From assembly GCA_015680685.1 (NCBI GenBank), contig MNCI01015670.1, positions 785,916-849,915 of the forward strand: DNA of 64,000 bases, in the 5' to 3' direction. The position numbers were made by a program, and so were the translations under genes. The stretch comes from Gnetum montanum. Lineage: Eukaryota; Streptophyta; Gnetopsida; Gnetales; Gnetaceae. Positions 32,500 to 44,960 of the stretch are shown piece by piece (within the stretch, counting starts at the first letter, position 1; each line of letters starts with the position of its first letter). Below the pieces are notes generated by a model, which had not been told where the DNA came from, ran no database searches, and was given only the letters and a program-made list of their open reading frames with translations.

Positions 32500-34150
32500 T
32501 CAATTTCTAACTTACAAAGCTATGCCAAGGGTAAAACAAGTTGTACTAGATCAAATTAGGGATAATTGTAAAAGAGGATTATATTTTCATGCTCATTATA
32601 CAAAAATTATTATAGGTGGATTGGAATGAGGGCCAAGGAATCTACCAAAATTTGTGACTCCTTACTTAGCACCTTTGGAAGTAGGAAGACAATTGTAGAA
32701 TAGTCCACTACAACATGATTACATGGTAGGTTAGATCATTCTTTTACACATTGGTTTTTGGTATTTTGAGAATGGCCCTCATATAAGGAATATAAAGGTC
32801 ACATTTGAGAAAGTAGTACTTCTAGAAGCAAAACACAAGTTCTATAATCTTAACAAGGATTTCAAGCATGCCCATGAGCATCAAGAGAATGATGTTGTGT
32901 ATTCTTTAATGAGTGATGAATTCGTGAATATGGCCAAGAAGCAAGCAAAGGAAGATCTTAGAAGAACTCTATTCATCATTCTACCAGAAGAATAGTGTAA
33001 AAGATAAGAATTTTTGGCCAATAGATGGTTTGGAGAGGATAATCATATATTAGCCAAATGGTTCAATCAAGCTCAATAAAATAAAATGAAATTTCATAAC
33101 CACTGGTACTGGTTCTTCATTAGAAAAGGCCTTGAATATTTTTGATTTTCCTTTAAGATATATCCTCAAAGGAGGGCTAAAATCTATGAAAGTCAAAACT
33201 ACTAAAGGAAGGTTAATTTTTAAGAAGCAGCATCCAAAGAGGCCAAACATTGCAGAATCAATTATTTCTCAGTTCAAAAATATACATCTAGAAATAGGAA
33301 AAAACAAGATGGCCATGTCCCGTCATGAATTGGTAGAAAATTAATTAGCAATCATTGTAGATTGCTCAAAAACTACCATTAAAAATATCAAAGATTAGCA
33401 ACAAGAGATTGAAAGATTGAAAATTCTACATCATTCTATGCAATTGGAGTTCAAAGTACTAAAAAATAAATATGAAGAGAAAATAAAGATAGCTCAAATC
33501 AAAGAAGCTAGTATAGAATATTTATTGATGAAAAATGTAGAATCACATAGAGAATTGACCAAAAAGGATCATACAATTTCAGCAAAGAATTTTAGACAAG
33601 AGGTTATCTTTAAATTTATTATTGATGAATTAACAACCATGAAACAACAATCAAAGGAAGGCTTGGTTGGTAATATGAATTGAAAGATAGAAAATAAGCT
33701 TTTGAACAAGATTTTGTAGATTCCATTGACTTTATAGGCTAGGCCAATGCAAAAGGAATGTAGTTATATGAATTAGAGACTACATTTCTAGATCTTGGAA
33801 TGAACAATGGGTTGCATCAAGTTAAATGGATTCAAAATTAAGAGAAGATTTTGTTATAATCTTAGAAAATATGAAAGAATATGAGAAGAATATAACTAAA
33901 GCCATTGACATGATAAGATTAAATGATGGCAAGTAATTAGAAGAAAAAAGAGCATAGTCTTTATCTGCCACTGAAGCGAAAGGAGTGGCCAAGACATTAT
34001 CACTATTAGACAAAGAAAGTTACTTTAGAAGCCTAGTTCAACAAGAGGATGAACATGTCAAGGAATATACTATAGAAACTCTAACTATCATGAATATTTA
34101 GAAGTAGTTGGCACATTTAAATTTCATTAAATATGTTTTTGAGAAGGGAG
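32500..34150 (+). pseudogene. ORFX, copy 2 (unknown protein with coiled-coil C-terminus)
   Basis: Readable segments in order: VVLDQIRDNCKRGLYFHAHY (near 32545), LPKFVTPYLAPLEVGRQL, LMSDEFVNMAKKQAKEDLRR (32910-32970), then after a frameshift FDFPLRYILKGGLKSMKVK (33140-33195). There follows a long frame with a few stops to 33683: IERLKILHHSMQLEFKVL, YEEKIKIAQIKEASIEYL, IIDELTTMKQQSKEG. The C-terminal half is Lys/Glu/Leu-rich and likely coiled coil. It ends just before the polypurine-like GAGAAGGGAG and the 3' LTR. Its position between integrase and the 3' LTR suits an extra element-encoded ORF. I do not recognise the family. Confidence 0.55.
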
Positions 34151-34261
34151 TGGCTGATAGTTCATCCTAATAACTATTTTGTAATCTCTTTGTAGTTATA
34201 ACTAATTATTTAATGTTTTGGCTATATAAAGGTATGGTCTTTTTTTAAAATAGAGGGGGAT
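34151..34261 (+). repeat. E2 3' LTR, left piece
   Basis: It starts TGGCTGATAG after GAGAAGGGAG and includes the TATA box at 34231-34241. It breaks at GGGAT (34257-34261), where a 5.9-kb element is inserted; similarity to the 5' LTR resumes at 40146. Confidence 0.75.
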
Positions 34262-34842
34262 TGTAACAATGTTGCCCCAACATTGTTCAGCACCTTGAGT
34301 AATTCCCTAAGATCCAAAGGATCTGGGGTAGAAGACTTGGGGAATACGCCTCAAGCGAGCAAGCAACTCTAGAGTGAGTGAAAGCAAAATCACAGCTTCT
34401 TAACATATATGGCAATGCACCTCATGTAGGGTAACCACTCCACAATGAGGACCATGCAAACAAGCATACACACAACCTTGTATACAACATCATTGGGAGG
34501 GGAAACGATGCACCTACAAGGGAAGGTGCCTCACCCCTAGATCCCTCATGATCTAGTACAAGGTGTGGCATAGCATTGCACCAAAACTATCCAGTCTTGG
34601 CTACCTACATATCTATGACCACTGTAGAATCAGGGCCATGTAGTTTTCCATAGTGAGGGGGGAATGAAGAGGACTTAGAAGAGAGTTACAACAGGAGGGT
34701 TTCTTGTTGCTAGCTTGTTACCGCCAAGTTGGGGTGGGTTTTCTAACACTTGAGAATCACCCAAGGACACCTCAAAGTGTTCCATGGCCCCTGGACCATG
34801 GGGAGAGGCCAAGAGAACCACCACTCTGGGTCATCTCTCACA
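34262..34842 (-). repeat. 3' LTR of the non-autonomous element
   Basis: It runs TGTAACAATG...CTCTCACA on the plus strand (581 bp; TG...CA on both strands). Its last 66 bp match 40075-40140. It begins with a hairpin of AACAATGTTG (34265-34274) and CAACATTGTT (34278-34287). Confidence 0.7.
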
Positions 34843-34854
34843 ATCCTCCCCTAC
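34843..34854 (-). other. Polypurine tract of the non-autonomous element
   Basis: The minus strand reads GTAGGGGAGGAT directly upstream of the 3' LTR start TGTGAGAGATG, the position needed for plus-strand priming. Confidence 0.7.
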
Positions 34855-37800
34855 AGAAAGAAGTGATGTCCTTAGAGAGGATCCTAGGATAGCTTTGAGA
34901 GTACACTTCTGTATGGATTTGGAATTCCATCAACTCTGGGGTCCATCAGATCCTTTGATGCTAGGCTTCAAGGAAGTTACCAACCCCAACACTTGATATG
35001 TCCTTCCATCCAATGCCTTGCATGAAATGCAAGGGCAATTAGAGGAAGCCCAAAGACTTCCCTTCTCTATAACGAGTGGGAGAGTCCAACCTAAAGGGCC
35101 AACGTCTCTATGGTGTCCCCTAGATCCATCCCTTCTAAGGGTCTAGAGACATATCTTCTTGCTTAATCCCATACTTATGCAAGAAGACAGCTCCTCTTCT
35201 ACAAGTCTCATTGAATTTCTTTGTGAATGGCTTCTCACCACCCATTGATTTTTTTTAGGGCTCACTAGGGCCACTACCCATGGTGAGGGACTTGGGAACA
35301 TCAAATCGAGAGGGAGGACATGCTCCGAAGAGCCATGTCTCAGCAAGCAACTCATGCTTGATAGAACTCCATGTTTTATTACTTGCATCCAAACCCATGG
35401 GGTCTCACTAGTACAACCATCTAAGCAGTAATTCCACATGCATCAGTACCATGCATATTTTCTTTTTTTCTTCATGTTTGTTCAAGCTGGTATGAAGGGA
35501 GTCGAGCATGTTCTTCCTTCCAAACAAGGTACAAGGGTAGATATTTTGAGCTTGACCTTGCCGTCTATAGACATCAACATTGCATTACTCAATTCATCAT
35601 CCAACAGTATTCCATAGCCACAACGAGAGACAAGATCCAAAAATCTATTTGGAAACTTCTCCAAGAGGCTATCATACAACAAGCCCAAACTGTCATCAAC
35701 ACCTTTTGTGATTGTCCAACATCGAGAATGCCTACTTGAATGTTAGAACAAATGGAGGATCTATTGGGTAGCAAACCCCATGAAAATCCTCCATACACAC
35801 ATCTCATATCAGCCATAAGCACATCATCAAATGTAATGATAATATCCCATTCATGGAGAAGGTTCAACTGCACTTGCTACATACAAGCTATCCTTCCCTC
35901 TCCAAGTTATAGAATAAGCACCATTTTATGAACACTAGGTCCAAGAAAGAATATCGAGTCACCTCTAAGAGAAACTTGATCATGAATTCTCCAAGGAACA
36001 TCAAGGTTCCCAGGATTTGCCTTTCCCCACTATATCAAGAACGACTTCCCATCTCATGATCAACACATTTCATTAGATTTTTGCACTTGAGGGAAGGATC
36101 CTCTTTGGGAGGTTTCTTCCATAGGTAAGTACAGTAGCCCAGCTACATCTTACCCATAATACACGTCCAAGTAATCAATAGCCAATAGATCCATATCATT
36201 AAACTGTTACCTACTGAGGGAAGACATGGGTTCACAAGTCTTACCCAAATTTAATTTCAGCTTGAGAATAACTCGAGATACCAAGCAATTCATCCCTTTG
36301 AAATTTTATCAAGAGGGATTTCTATTTCATCTTGGGTGATTTGGATTATTATTTCATACATCCTAGTCAAGCCTGTTTACATCAATTGTGGTGGACAAGG
36401 ACGCACCACTACCTATTATCATTCAACCCAAATGATAGACACAAGTCAACAACAACATTAAGATAGTTTTACATGGAATGGGCTTCACCAACATCAATTA
36501 CAACTCAAAACACTACACGATTCATCCCCGAAGGGTTTATAATAAAGGGTGGTCTACTAGAGAACCCCAACAAGGAAGTACCTATGAAGCCCCCAAAAGC
36601 TAAGTAAGTACATAGGATCATGCCTTGCTTACAAGAAGGAACATCAATAGCACAACCTCACAAGGGAGGTACCTTGAATTTCACCTAGGTAACAACATTC
36701 TATCTCTGAAAAAAATCCCAAGAGTTCACAAACATGAGGCAATTACTAGGAACAAGTCCCGAACATCAACCGCTTCTAGATCCCAAATAGGAGACAACTG
36801 TCTCAATACCACCTACCTTATTATTTTAGGAACTGAAGAGGGCATCCATGGGAATGGAGAATAACCCCTCATATAATTAAAGATTCACCAATTAATATCA
36901 TGCTCAACTTTGCTATCCCACCAAGGAGGTGAGAACACCAACATGAATTAACATTACTACAGAGACATGAGACAATACATTAGGGAGGGATTGTGTGATA
37001 CATCAGTGTACATAAGGGATAGAGTACACGGGAAAATTCAACAAGAGACCATAGCATATTAGGCACAATGAGTCCCATATCATGGAATCACACCATAGAC
37101 CAAAAAGGCACCAATAAGTCCCAAGCCATGAGAGCACATCATAGCCCTCCAAAACACCAAAAACAATTAGTTAGGAGAGCCCACAAACATGCATAAATCA
37201 TTAGAAGCCCCCAATCATGAGAGCATAGGCTTAAGTGTTTTGAGAACATTCAAGCCCACCAAGCAAGGCCACCAAGAGAAATCAAAATTTTTGTATTTGT
37301 AATGTCATTTATTCAAGGATGGACCACCATGCAAACATTTGCACAACTACTCCACGATCACGTCCAACATGGAAGAGCAAGTCTAGGTGCCAATACCTAG
37401 AACTCAACTCTACTCCACTTCTAGACATTACAACATCACATTGATTTGAATTTCAGTCACCATCGATCATCTGTGGACAAGATCTTTGCTAGTCCAAGAA
37501 CACATGAGAAAGTGTTCCCAAGATTTGTTCTGTATCAAGGAAGTTCACCAAAACACACATCCTCTAGGCATGCCAACATCACCAAGAACACATGGCACCA
37601 ATTCAAGAGCACAATGGACAAGGACATGCCCTAGTCCATTTGTTACAACACCATATCGCAACTAAATAATTTTCCATGAGGTTTGCAGCAGAATTATACA
37701 TCAAGGCACAAAGGTCATTTACAACATATAGTAAGGGTGCTTCAAAACAAGCACTAGGAAAAACACCATATATTAAGCTTGGCCTTGTCATAGGGTGTGG

Positions 37801-40060
37801 CATAGGCCTACAACTAGGAGACAACTGAGTCACATAGGGCAATACATCTAGCACTTTTGAGTGCATACAATCGAATTGAGAATATCACAAGGATACATTT
37901 CACACACCTGAGGATAGGAATACATTTATATGGAAACATACATGGTATTTGGGAATGCTACCTAGGCTTAAAAGCCTATAGGATGAACTACCCAAGCCCA
38001 TCCTAGGTTGAAGGATCTAGGCCACACTGTTCTGAGAAAAACTTGTCTCTATCATGAAGCATAAACAATCATCTATCATTGCACCACTATCTCAAAATGT
38101 ACATGATTGACCATCACATTGAACCCACAACACAACTGCGATCGAGCAAAAACAATTAGGGACATGAATGCAATGATCAAATAATGAAACATGCCAACTG
38201 AGTATCCACCACCTTGCCATAGTGGGACCTCAATGCATTGGCCACTCCTGGGCCATCAGTATCTGGCATGGCCAAGGATACCATTTCATGCCATATGCTA
38301 GCCCAATATCTATAGGGTCTAGGATAGATCACCATCCTCTGTTAGTGCTCACCCAACACGAAGAGGAAAATAAATCATAATGTACCTACTAATTCATCAC
38401 AGCCAAGGTACTAATAAATCTGCAATCCAATGTTGGGATTTTGAGACCAATAATCAGTTCATGAAGGTCTCAAGAGCACATATCTTTCCTATAGACATAG
38501 TGCTCAAAAAATCAATTGATGTCACCATTGGTTACATCTTTATCCCTGTGTTGCCTGCAAACACTGAAACAAAAGCTTAGAAACATAGAAGTTAGCAGGA
38601 ACACGATCAGCACAACAGCCTCATACAAAACCATCAAGAATGATCATATAATAGAGTGATATGACTCTTGCAACATCATAAAAAGCAAGACCTTAGCAAC
38701 ATGCATAGAGATCAATCATGAAAAACATTGATGGATCAATTAGATACGCTCAAAGAAACAATTTCATCATGAGGCACATCCAGAGAGAGCTAGCATACTC
38801 TCAGAATTCCAAGATTCATATACAACAATCATTCCTAGCAACTAACACTAGTTTCAACTAGGATCAAAATCTCAACACAATCATATGAGTCATGGGCGAT
38901 AGAGAATCATCATATGAACCCAAAAATAAGGTGAAAGACCAAGGTCTATCCAACAACAAGTTTTCATAAAACCAATTCTTGCAACAATGAGGAACATCAA
39001 GGAGGATGCATCCACAAGAAGAATTTCATAAAAAGAGGTGTGGTCACAACAAGAAAAAACAATAGGATGAACCACACTAGAAGTCTTCAAATCAAGGTGA
39101 CCAAGAAATGTCACTAATCAAAAGAGTGCTTCCACAAACCCAAGGGCAACACAACCCACTTAAACAAGGGAGCACAACTCGTAAAGATCAAAAACAAGGA
39201 AAATCATGCCTCATGCACAAGAATTTGTCAAACAAGACAATAAAAATTTGGCTTTGGTATGGCACAAACAACCTCAAAATGCATCCTCAACATTCCCAAC
39301 AATACGTCATCATACCACGTAGAACACCAAGCCTTGCATTATGTGTGATAGAAATGATGAAGATAACATGCATGTAGAATTTGAAAGCGAAACCAAGAAG
39401 ACAAACATACACAAATAGACAAAAATACAATCGCAAACATGAGCATACAAAGTCTATCGGCAATGGTCTTAATCCACCCAGAACAAGGCTCACCAAGAGC
39501 ACATGTCCGAAGGACCTTCATCTTGAGGTACTTGGAAACCATCTTGTCCCAATTCATATTTTCCCATACTCACTATATCTAGGGTGAGTGGGAGTGCAAG
39601 GATATCCTATCCTATAAAATTCAACAAATGCCATATCGAAACATGTCATCTAGGTGGAAATTGAAGTGGAGACTCGGCTTGATTCATCCTAGATGAATCA
39701 CTGGAGACTAGAGATGAGAGCTCCTTGAGCAAAAAAATTCTTAAGTTTCCAATAGAACTCCTTTCTACCATATCACATACAATCACAACTAGTCCAACCA
39801 CAATTAAACAAGTGGGGGACATCACCACAACACAATCATTAACATCCTCAAGGAGAGCAACATACATCAATGGCTCACAGTTTAGCTTCTGTCCTCTCAT
39901 GAAGAGCGTAAAACATTTCCATAAGGCAACTCTTCAAGAATACATAAGGATATGATCCTAGATCACCTAGGTATCAATCTAAAGGGACCATTAATTAAAC
40001 AACCTCTGTGGAGTCACACAACCAAAGAGCACATGCATATCACAACATAATTTCAAAAAT
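34855..40060 (-). other. Internal region of the non-autonomous element, no recognised genes
   Basis: About 5.2 kb without a family match on either strand. Short minus-strand open frames occur at 35143-35439, 35482-35873 (two overlapping frames), 39287-39557 and 39646-39900. None has retrotransposon motifs. If any is a relic, 35482-35873 is the best candidate, because two frames join into a plausible stretch. Confidence 0.5.
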
Positions 40061-40072
40061 GCTCTGATACCA
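40061..40072 (-). other. Primer-binding site, initiator-Met tRNA type
   Basis: The minus strand reads TGGTATCAGAGC, the standard complement of the plant initiator Met tRNA 3' end, two bases from the LTR end. Confidence 0.85.
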
Positions 40073-40074
40073 TC

Positions 40075-40140
40075 TGGTTCCATGGCTCCCGAACCATGGG
40101 AAGACCCCAAGAGAACCACCACTCTGGGTCATCTGTCATA
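40075..40140 (-). repeat. 5' LTR of the non-autonomous element, truncated
   Basis: 66 bp similar to 34777-34842 (TTCCATGGC...CCACCACTCTGGGTCATCT). About 515 bp present in the other LTR are missing between this and the primer-binding site. Confidence 0.7.
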
Positions 40141-40145
40141 GGGAT

Positions 40146-40918
40146 GGTCTTGAAGATACTAATAGTGAATTTTGTATAATGGCATTTTAAAGTAAGAATT
40201 AATTCAAGTTTTGACTCTAATTTGTAATTTATTTTTGTTTTGACTTTATCATTATTGCTTAGCTATAAGTAAAAATCATAGTATACCTTGCATTCATTTC
40301 TTGGAATTATTTGAATTACTTATCATAATTGAGGATTCAATAATTTCTGTCATCACTGATTGACCAAAATGGGTTTATTTTTTAGAGTGTTTTGTCATAT
40401 TGGTGATGGCACATTTTCATGTTTAAGATTTTATGCAATTCTACTATTCTATGTCACAAATCCATTGAATCTTACTCTACTTCTAGTTTTTTTTTATGGA
40501 ATTTTCTCTAGGAAAGATTGGTAGTAGATTTGTAGGATTATGCTCTAAACATTGGATAAAAGGATGATTATTATACGTAGATTATGATCCATAATGTATT
40601 GAATAGTTTTCTTTGATAAAATTGGGAAATATTTTGGCTTATAGAATAGAATTTTAGAAAGGTAAATCTTTCTTTAAGACTATACCTTGCTATTAAAACT
40701 TAAAGATAGTAGAGGGGTTTTAGTAAGTATAGATTGGAAAACACACTGCTCATACAATTGTTGAGTTTTATTTGGAGGCATTTGAGTCTTTGTGTTGCTA
40801 GAAACTAGTAAACACTAAAATTTGAGTTTGAAAGAACCCCCTACCTAAGTAATTTTAGTTACTAAGATAGGAACTATAGCATTCATGATTGGAAGTGAGT
40901 CCAAAGTGGTTGCCAACA
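40146..40918 (+). repeat. E2 3' LTR, right piece
   Basis: Continues the LTR from 34261, matching 19135-19897 along its length to the end ...TTGCCAACA. No primer-binding site follows, as expected for a 3' LTR. The five bases after it are CATGT, the expected target-duplication sequence; I could not find the partner at the 5' side. Confidence 0.78.
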
Positions 40919-41381
40919 CATGTTAGCCTCCTACTATGTTAGCTTAAAGTGGGAGTTTGTCAAATAAATCTTTTGCTCTACAAGCAAGCCTTACAACATC
41001 AACAACGCTCAACATGATTTGGCACATCAACAACTACCATATCATCATCTAGATAAAGATTCATGAGGTTGTGAAAAATGAAAATTTTCATCTATCATGT
41101 TAGTAGCATTTAGTACTATGTAATGTTAGCATTGTGCCATGTTAGCATGTAGAGCCATTTCATAGAGCTAGATTTCCACTCTACGAATAAGATTTACAAC
41201 ATTAGCATGTAGAGCCCAATTTTCACTCTACAAAGGAGATTTATCACATTAAAATTGTGTCACAAAATCTTAGAGAGCCAATACAAAGAGCTAAAAACTG
41301 GCTCTACCAAGAACCTCTACCATGTCAATCACCTACAACACTAGCTTGTAGAGCTAGTCCCTGAAGCTAAAATTCAAATCT
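40919..41381. repeat. Diverged repeat region, left part (split by T1)
   Basis: Degenerate repeats of words such as CATGTTAGCATGTAGAGC and TTTTCACTCTACAA. The same words continue at 48770-49100 on the other side of T1. It may be U3 of the D LTR or an older array; no gene is seen. Confidence 0.5.
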
Positions 41382-41386
41382 ACAAG

Positions 41387-42411
41387 TGATGAGATGTGTT
41401 TCGCATGAGCTGCGATATCGTGTACGCTGCGATATCACGTCATCCCCTGGGATGTCGCATATGCAATATCACGGTCCATCGCCATATCTATAAATAAGAG
41501 GCGGCTCTCCCTTGTTTCTCTATCCGAAGTTAGAAGTAGGGAAACTCTGGTAGTTTGATCACTCCAAAGATAGAATATTTTCCATGTGCCCGCAGTAGGA
41601 GTCCTAAAGTGAATTGAGCTTTATTCAAACAACATTGTACCTAAACACAAGTTGTGTACGACAATAAAGACGAACTTCTTGGATAAACCTTGGAGTGCAT
41701 GGAATAGGATTTTATTTATTATTTTCTCTCTCACTCGTAAACTCCTAAAATGCGGAATGAGTACGACTTGATTACGAGCATCTAAGGATGTGTACAGATA
41801 ATCAAGGAATCGACTTCTCATCACATGTGGTATGAGTACGACTTGATTACGAGCATCTAGTGTGACTACTTGGTAACCCAGTGGCGTATCCAGGATCTAT
41901 GCTTGGTAATACCAGTGGTAGTCCCAGATGTGTATGGTTAGTCAAGGAATCGGTTGCTCACCGCATGTAGGCTAGATAGATTCTCTCAACCCTTTCCTCC
42001 TAGTTAAGTGCCTCAGTACGACCACTTTGAGCACATGTGTTACGCACGGTGATCCCAGCAACGATTAGCATTTGGTAGTTGTGGTTGCATCAATTTAGGG
42101 TGTGTACGGTAAGTGGGAATGGATGCTGATGCTAGGTAATTTTGAATTAGTTATTAGTTAGAGTTAGTTAGTTTCTCAACCCTTCACCTCGATAGCATAG
42201 GAGAAAAACATAAAAGACCATAAAAATCATATACCTCGGACTTACTTAACCATACACCATGACAACTACAAGTAAGTCTGAGAAGACAACAAATGATTAA
42301 CCCCAAGTGTTCCATGGGGTGTGTAGGCACTAAGTCTATGGAGTTTGACCGGATCACGTGTGCTACACTCGTTTCGTATGGTTGAGTGTAGGGGTACCTC
42401 GCCACTCATCA
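41387..42411 (+). repeat. T1 5' LTR
   Basis: 1025 bp, TGATGAG...CTCATCA, near-identical to 47695-48764. It carries GATATC-type CG-rich subrepeats (about 41408-41475) and TATAAATA at 41489-41496. Confidence 0.95.
41489..41496 (+). promoter_or_regulatory. TATA box of T1 LTR
   Basis: TATAAATA follows the GATATC subrepeats; the same sequence is at 47842-47849 in the other LTR. Confidence 0.6.
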
Positions 42412-42412
42412 T

Positions 42413-42430
42413 TGGCCTCGTTGCCGGGGA
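42413..42430 (+). other. T1 primer-binding site (tRNA-Asp type)
   Basis: TGGCCTCGTTGCCGGGGA, matching TGGCGCCGTTGCCGGGGA at 16 of 18 positions, one base after the LTR. Confidence 0.88.
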
Positions 42431-42552
42431 CTAAGTGTTTGTGTGCTGAATTGAACATAAAGGATATCACTCACATCGTTGGGAGCCTAAATGAACCTTC
42501 GGGTTAATTAAAGAAAAATTTATATAATGGTAAAATTAGCACACTGATAATA

Positions 42553-44960
42553 ATGTCTTCTTCTCATAAGAGCAACTCACCACCTAAGGACCATACACAA
42601 GACAGTCGGCAACATAAAACACATAGTCGAAATCAGCCAAGTCCTAAACAATACAAGATAGTTTATACTCATTCCGATGAGTATATTCCAAACTTTACCT
42701 TTATCCTCCATCAAGACAAAAAACTAGGATGGAGAGATTTGCAAGGTAACATCGTGTTACCCCTAGATTGATCAATTTCTAACATGCTTTTCCGTGCTTT
42801 GGCACAGATTGGCATGACAGAATTGTATGCTGAATACGTTGTGGAAGACTTTGATATGAGGGATTATCATCCCACAGAAGCACAACATATGAGGGACTCA
42901 AGACAGGAGAGTCAACATATACTTTTGAAGGGCAAAGGTCCACACATCTTTAGTGAAATAGGAGATGAGGAACCCCTTATAACAAGTTCTTTAGTAATTG
43001 ATGTTTCCCCTCCTAACGATGGTGAGGAGGTAGGGTATCATAACCTAAGATCAACGATACATAACCATGGTTTTGATGCCCGTGAACACCAACTATTCAC
43101 AGAGGAAACAACCACTCATGCTAAGGATGGGCACTTAGATCGTCATCACGATCGGGGTCGGAGCAACAGAAGAGAAGGTAGGAAACATCGTCATGATGAT
43201 GGTTTCCCTTCTTCTTTCCCTTCTTCACATCACTCACCCTCTCCTTCCACATCTGGGCGCAGCCATCATGAACACAATGGAGAGGATAAAGGTAGACAAA
43301 ATGAGAGACCTCGATGGGAAAGTCAAGGGAGAGGACAAGGGCAAGGATGTAGGGAGAGTATGGAGCAACGCAGACATCATAGGCATCATGAAAGAGATGA
43401 TCATGATGAGCCTCTACTCGCAACCCAAAGTATGCTTGACATAACAGAGGCAGTTAGGATTCCCACAAGGCATTTAAAAGATAGTTAGATCAAACATTTA
43501 GACATGAACAATATCCCACGATTTCAAGGAGGATACAATGCAGATTTGCAAAATCATTTACAGGAATTCCACAATGCCTGTGCCTTGTAGAATATAGAAA
43601 ATGAGTGGCAAAAACTTAAGTTGTTCCCCAAGACACTCACCAAAGAAGTAGAGAGTTGGTACTGGTCCTTAGAACCAGAAACCATCAGGAGGTGGAGTAC
43701 GATGCTAGAACTATTCAATGAGAAGTATCAAATGTACTCCCGAGTGTCTAATTTGTGTAAGCAGATCCAAGGCTAGAAGCAAAGTACTTATGAACCCTTG
43801 GATGTTGCCGTGGCCTGCTACTACACATTGTTACATCATTGCCTGGGCCATGGGTATGCTCAGTAGGATCAACTTCACCACATCGTGGATGGGCTAAGGC
43901 ATGAAACGAGAAGAACCCTTGGGACTTATGCCCAAGAGAGACTCTCACAAATTAGAGCCCATAAAGCACATCGCTTATTTGAGCAAGTAGCAAAAGAAGA
44001 AGATGAGCTACGAAAAAGGAAAAGTGTGAAAGAATACAACCATGATTCCTCTCTTTGAAAGAAGGGAGTGAAATTTTATGATGAAGAGGATGAGTCACCA
44101 ATCGAAGAGTTGGTGAATAGAAAGACCTTGCCGCTTCAAAATTCAACAATGGAAATAGCGGCTAAGGTAGATGACGTATGGAGTTCCTTAGACTCTAAAA
44201 TTGAAACTATTTTAAAAATTGTAGAAGAGTCTAAGGTAGAACAAAGTAGTGACAAAGGTAAGACAAGGTGGACAGATTTAGGCCCTACACATAACAAGGA
44301 TAAGAGGAAAATCACTAACTCCAATGTGGCTATGGACTCTAACAAAGATGATGATGGTGGATGTGAGATCTGCCACTATGACCATCCTAAGGGGTGTTTC
44401 CCAATCATCTCACACCTACAGGAGTCTGGGGTGTATGCACTTAATCCAAGACTTAATCAATGGCAAACACCCTATAGGTTACCTTATCCCTAAGGTAACC
44501 CAAGGCAGTTCCACCAACCATTAACGTATTATCCAAGTGGAACTCCACCACAACCCATTAGACAACAACAGTAGTGGAAATACACACAGTCATGGGTGAT
44601 GCCATCGCCAAAATATCAGTACCCTTACCGGAAGCCTAACCCTTATGGATATTATGTGTAGTAGTTGATTTCTCCAAGTGACTCTATAATTCACACAACT
44701 CCCCATCATCATTACCAAGTTCAGGAGTACTTCATGAGGACTCCTTCTCCTCTAGGAGACACTCCATACCCATACCATCCTTCAAATCCATCCGCACCTC
44801 TTCCACAAGTAGTTCCCATAACACCTCCTACTCCAACAATGCAAGGGAAACTTCCTACCCAACCATAGCAACGTCACACTGCGAGAGTTGTAAATATCCA
44901 ACCTACTGCTATTTCTAGCAATTGTAAAAAGAGAATACCTTTCTTTAGAACCAAAAGCAT
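42553..44960 (+). pseudogene. gag: T1 gag and proline-rich gag-protease linker
   Basis: ATG at 42553 (MSSSHKSNSPPKD). One frame runs through to protease with about ten stops, mostly TAG. The N-terminal 73 codons end at a TGA. The second open stretch 42784-43488 is His/Arg/Ser-rich (RHHDRGRSNRREGRKHRHDD; HHSPSPSTSGRSHHEHN). The capsid-like part follows (NIPRFQGGYNADLQNHLQEF, WYWSLEPETIRRWSTMLELF, about 43510-43730), with coiled-coil-like KEEDELRKRKS near 43990. A zinc-knuckle-like CEICHYDHPKGC is at about 44364-44400. The linker to protease is Pro/Tyr-rich. Homologous to T2 gag and T3 gag. Confidence 0.85.

Larger units (their letters stand above)
34257..40145 (-). mobile_element. Non-autonomous LTR element with GGGAT target duplication, minus strand
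   Basis: The insert 34262-40140 (5879 bp) is flanked by GGGAT at 34257-34261 and 40141-40145, and splits the E2 LTR (compare the unbroken 19125-19150). On the minus strand it has an initiator-Met-type primer-binding site TGGTATCAGAGC (40072-40061). A polypurine tract GTAGGGGAGGAT lies just before the 3' LTR, which occupies the left end. No gag or pol motifs were found, only short open frames. The plus strand is strikingly A/C-rich over 36000-40000. It therefore looks like a large non-autonomous (LARD-like) derivative. Confidence 0.82.

Noticed and set aside
35143-35873. Minus-strand frames in the non-autonomous element as transposon proteins
   Set aside because: No recognisable motif, short length and the strong base skew make chance open frames likely.
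41408-41480. GATATC repeats as a CRISPR-like array
   Set aside because: Units are unequal, palindromic and lie inside an LTR with a second LTR copy; no spacers or cas genes.
43121-43444. Overlapping frames on both strands in the His-rich gag segment as separate genes
   Set aside because: Low-complexity codons keep other frames open; the gag frame is supported by homology with T2.
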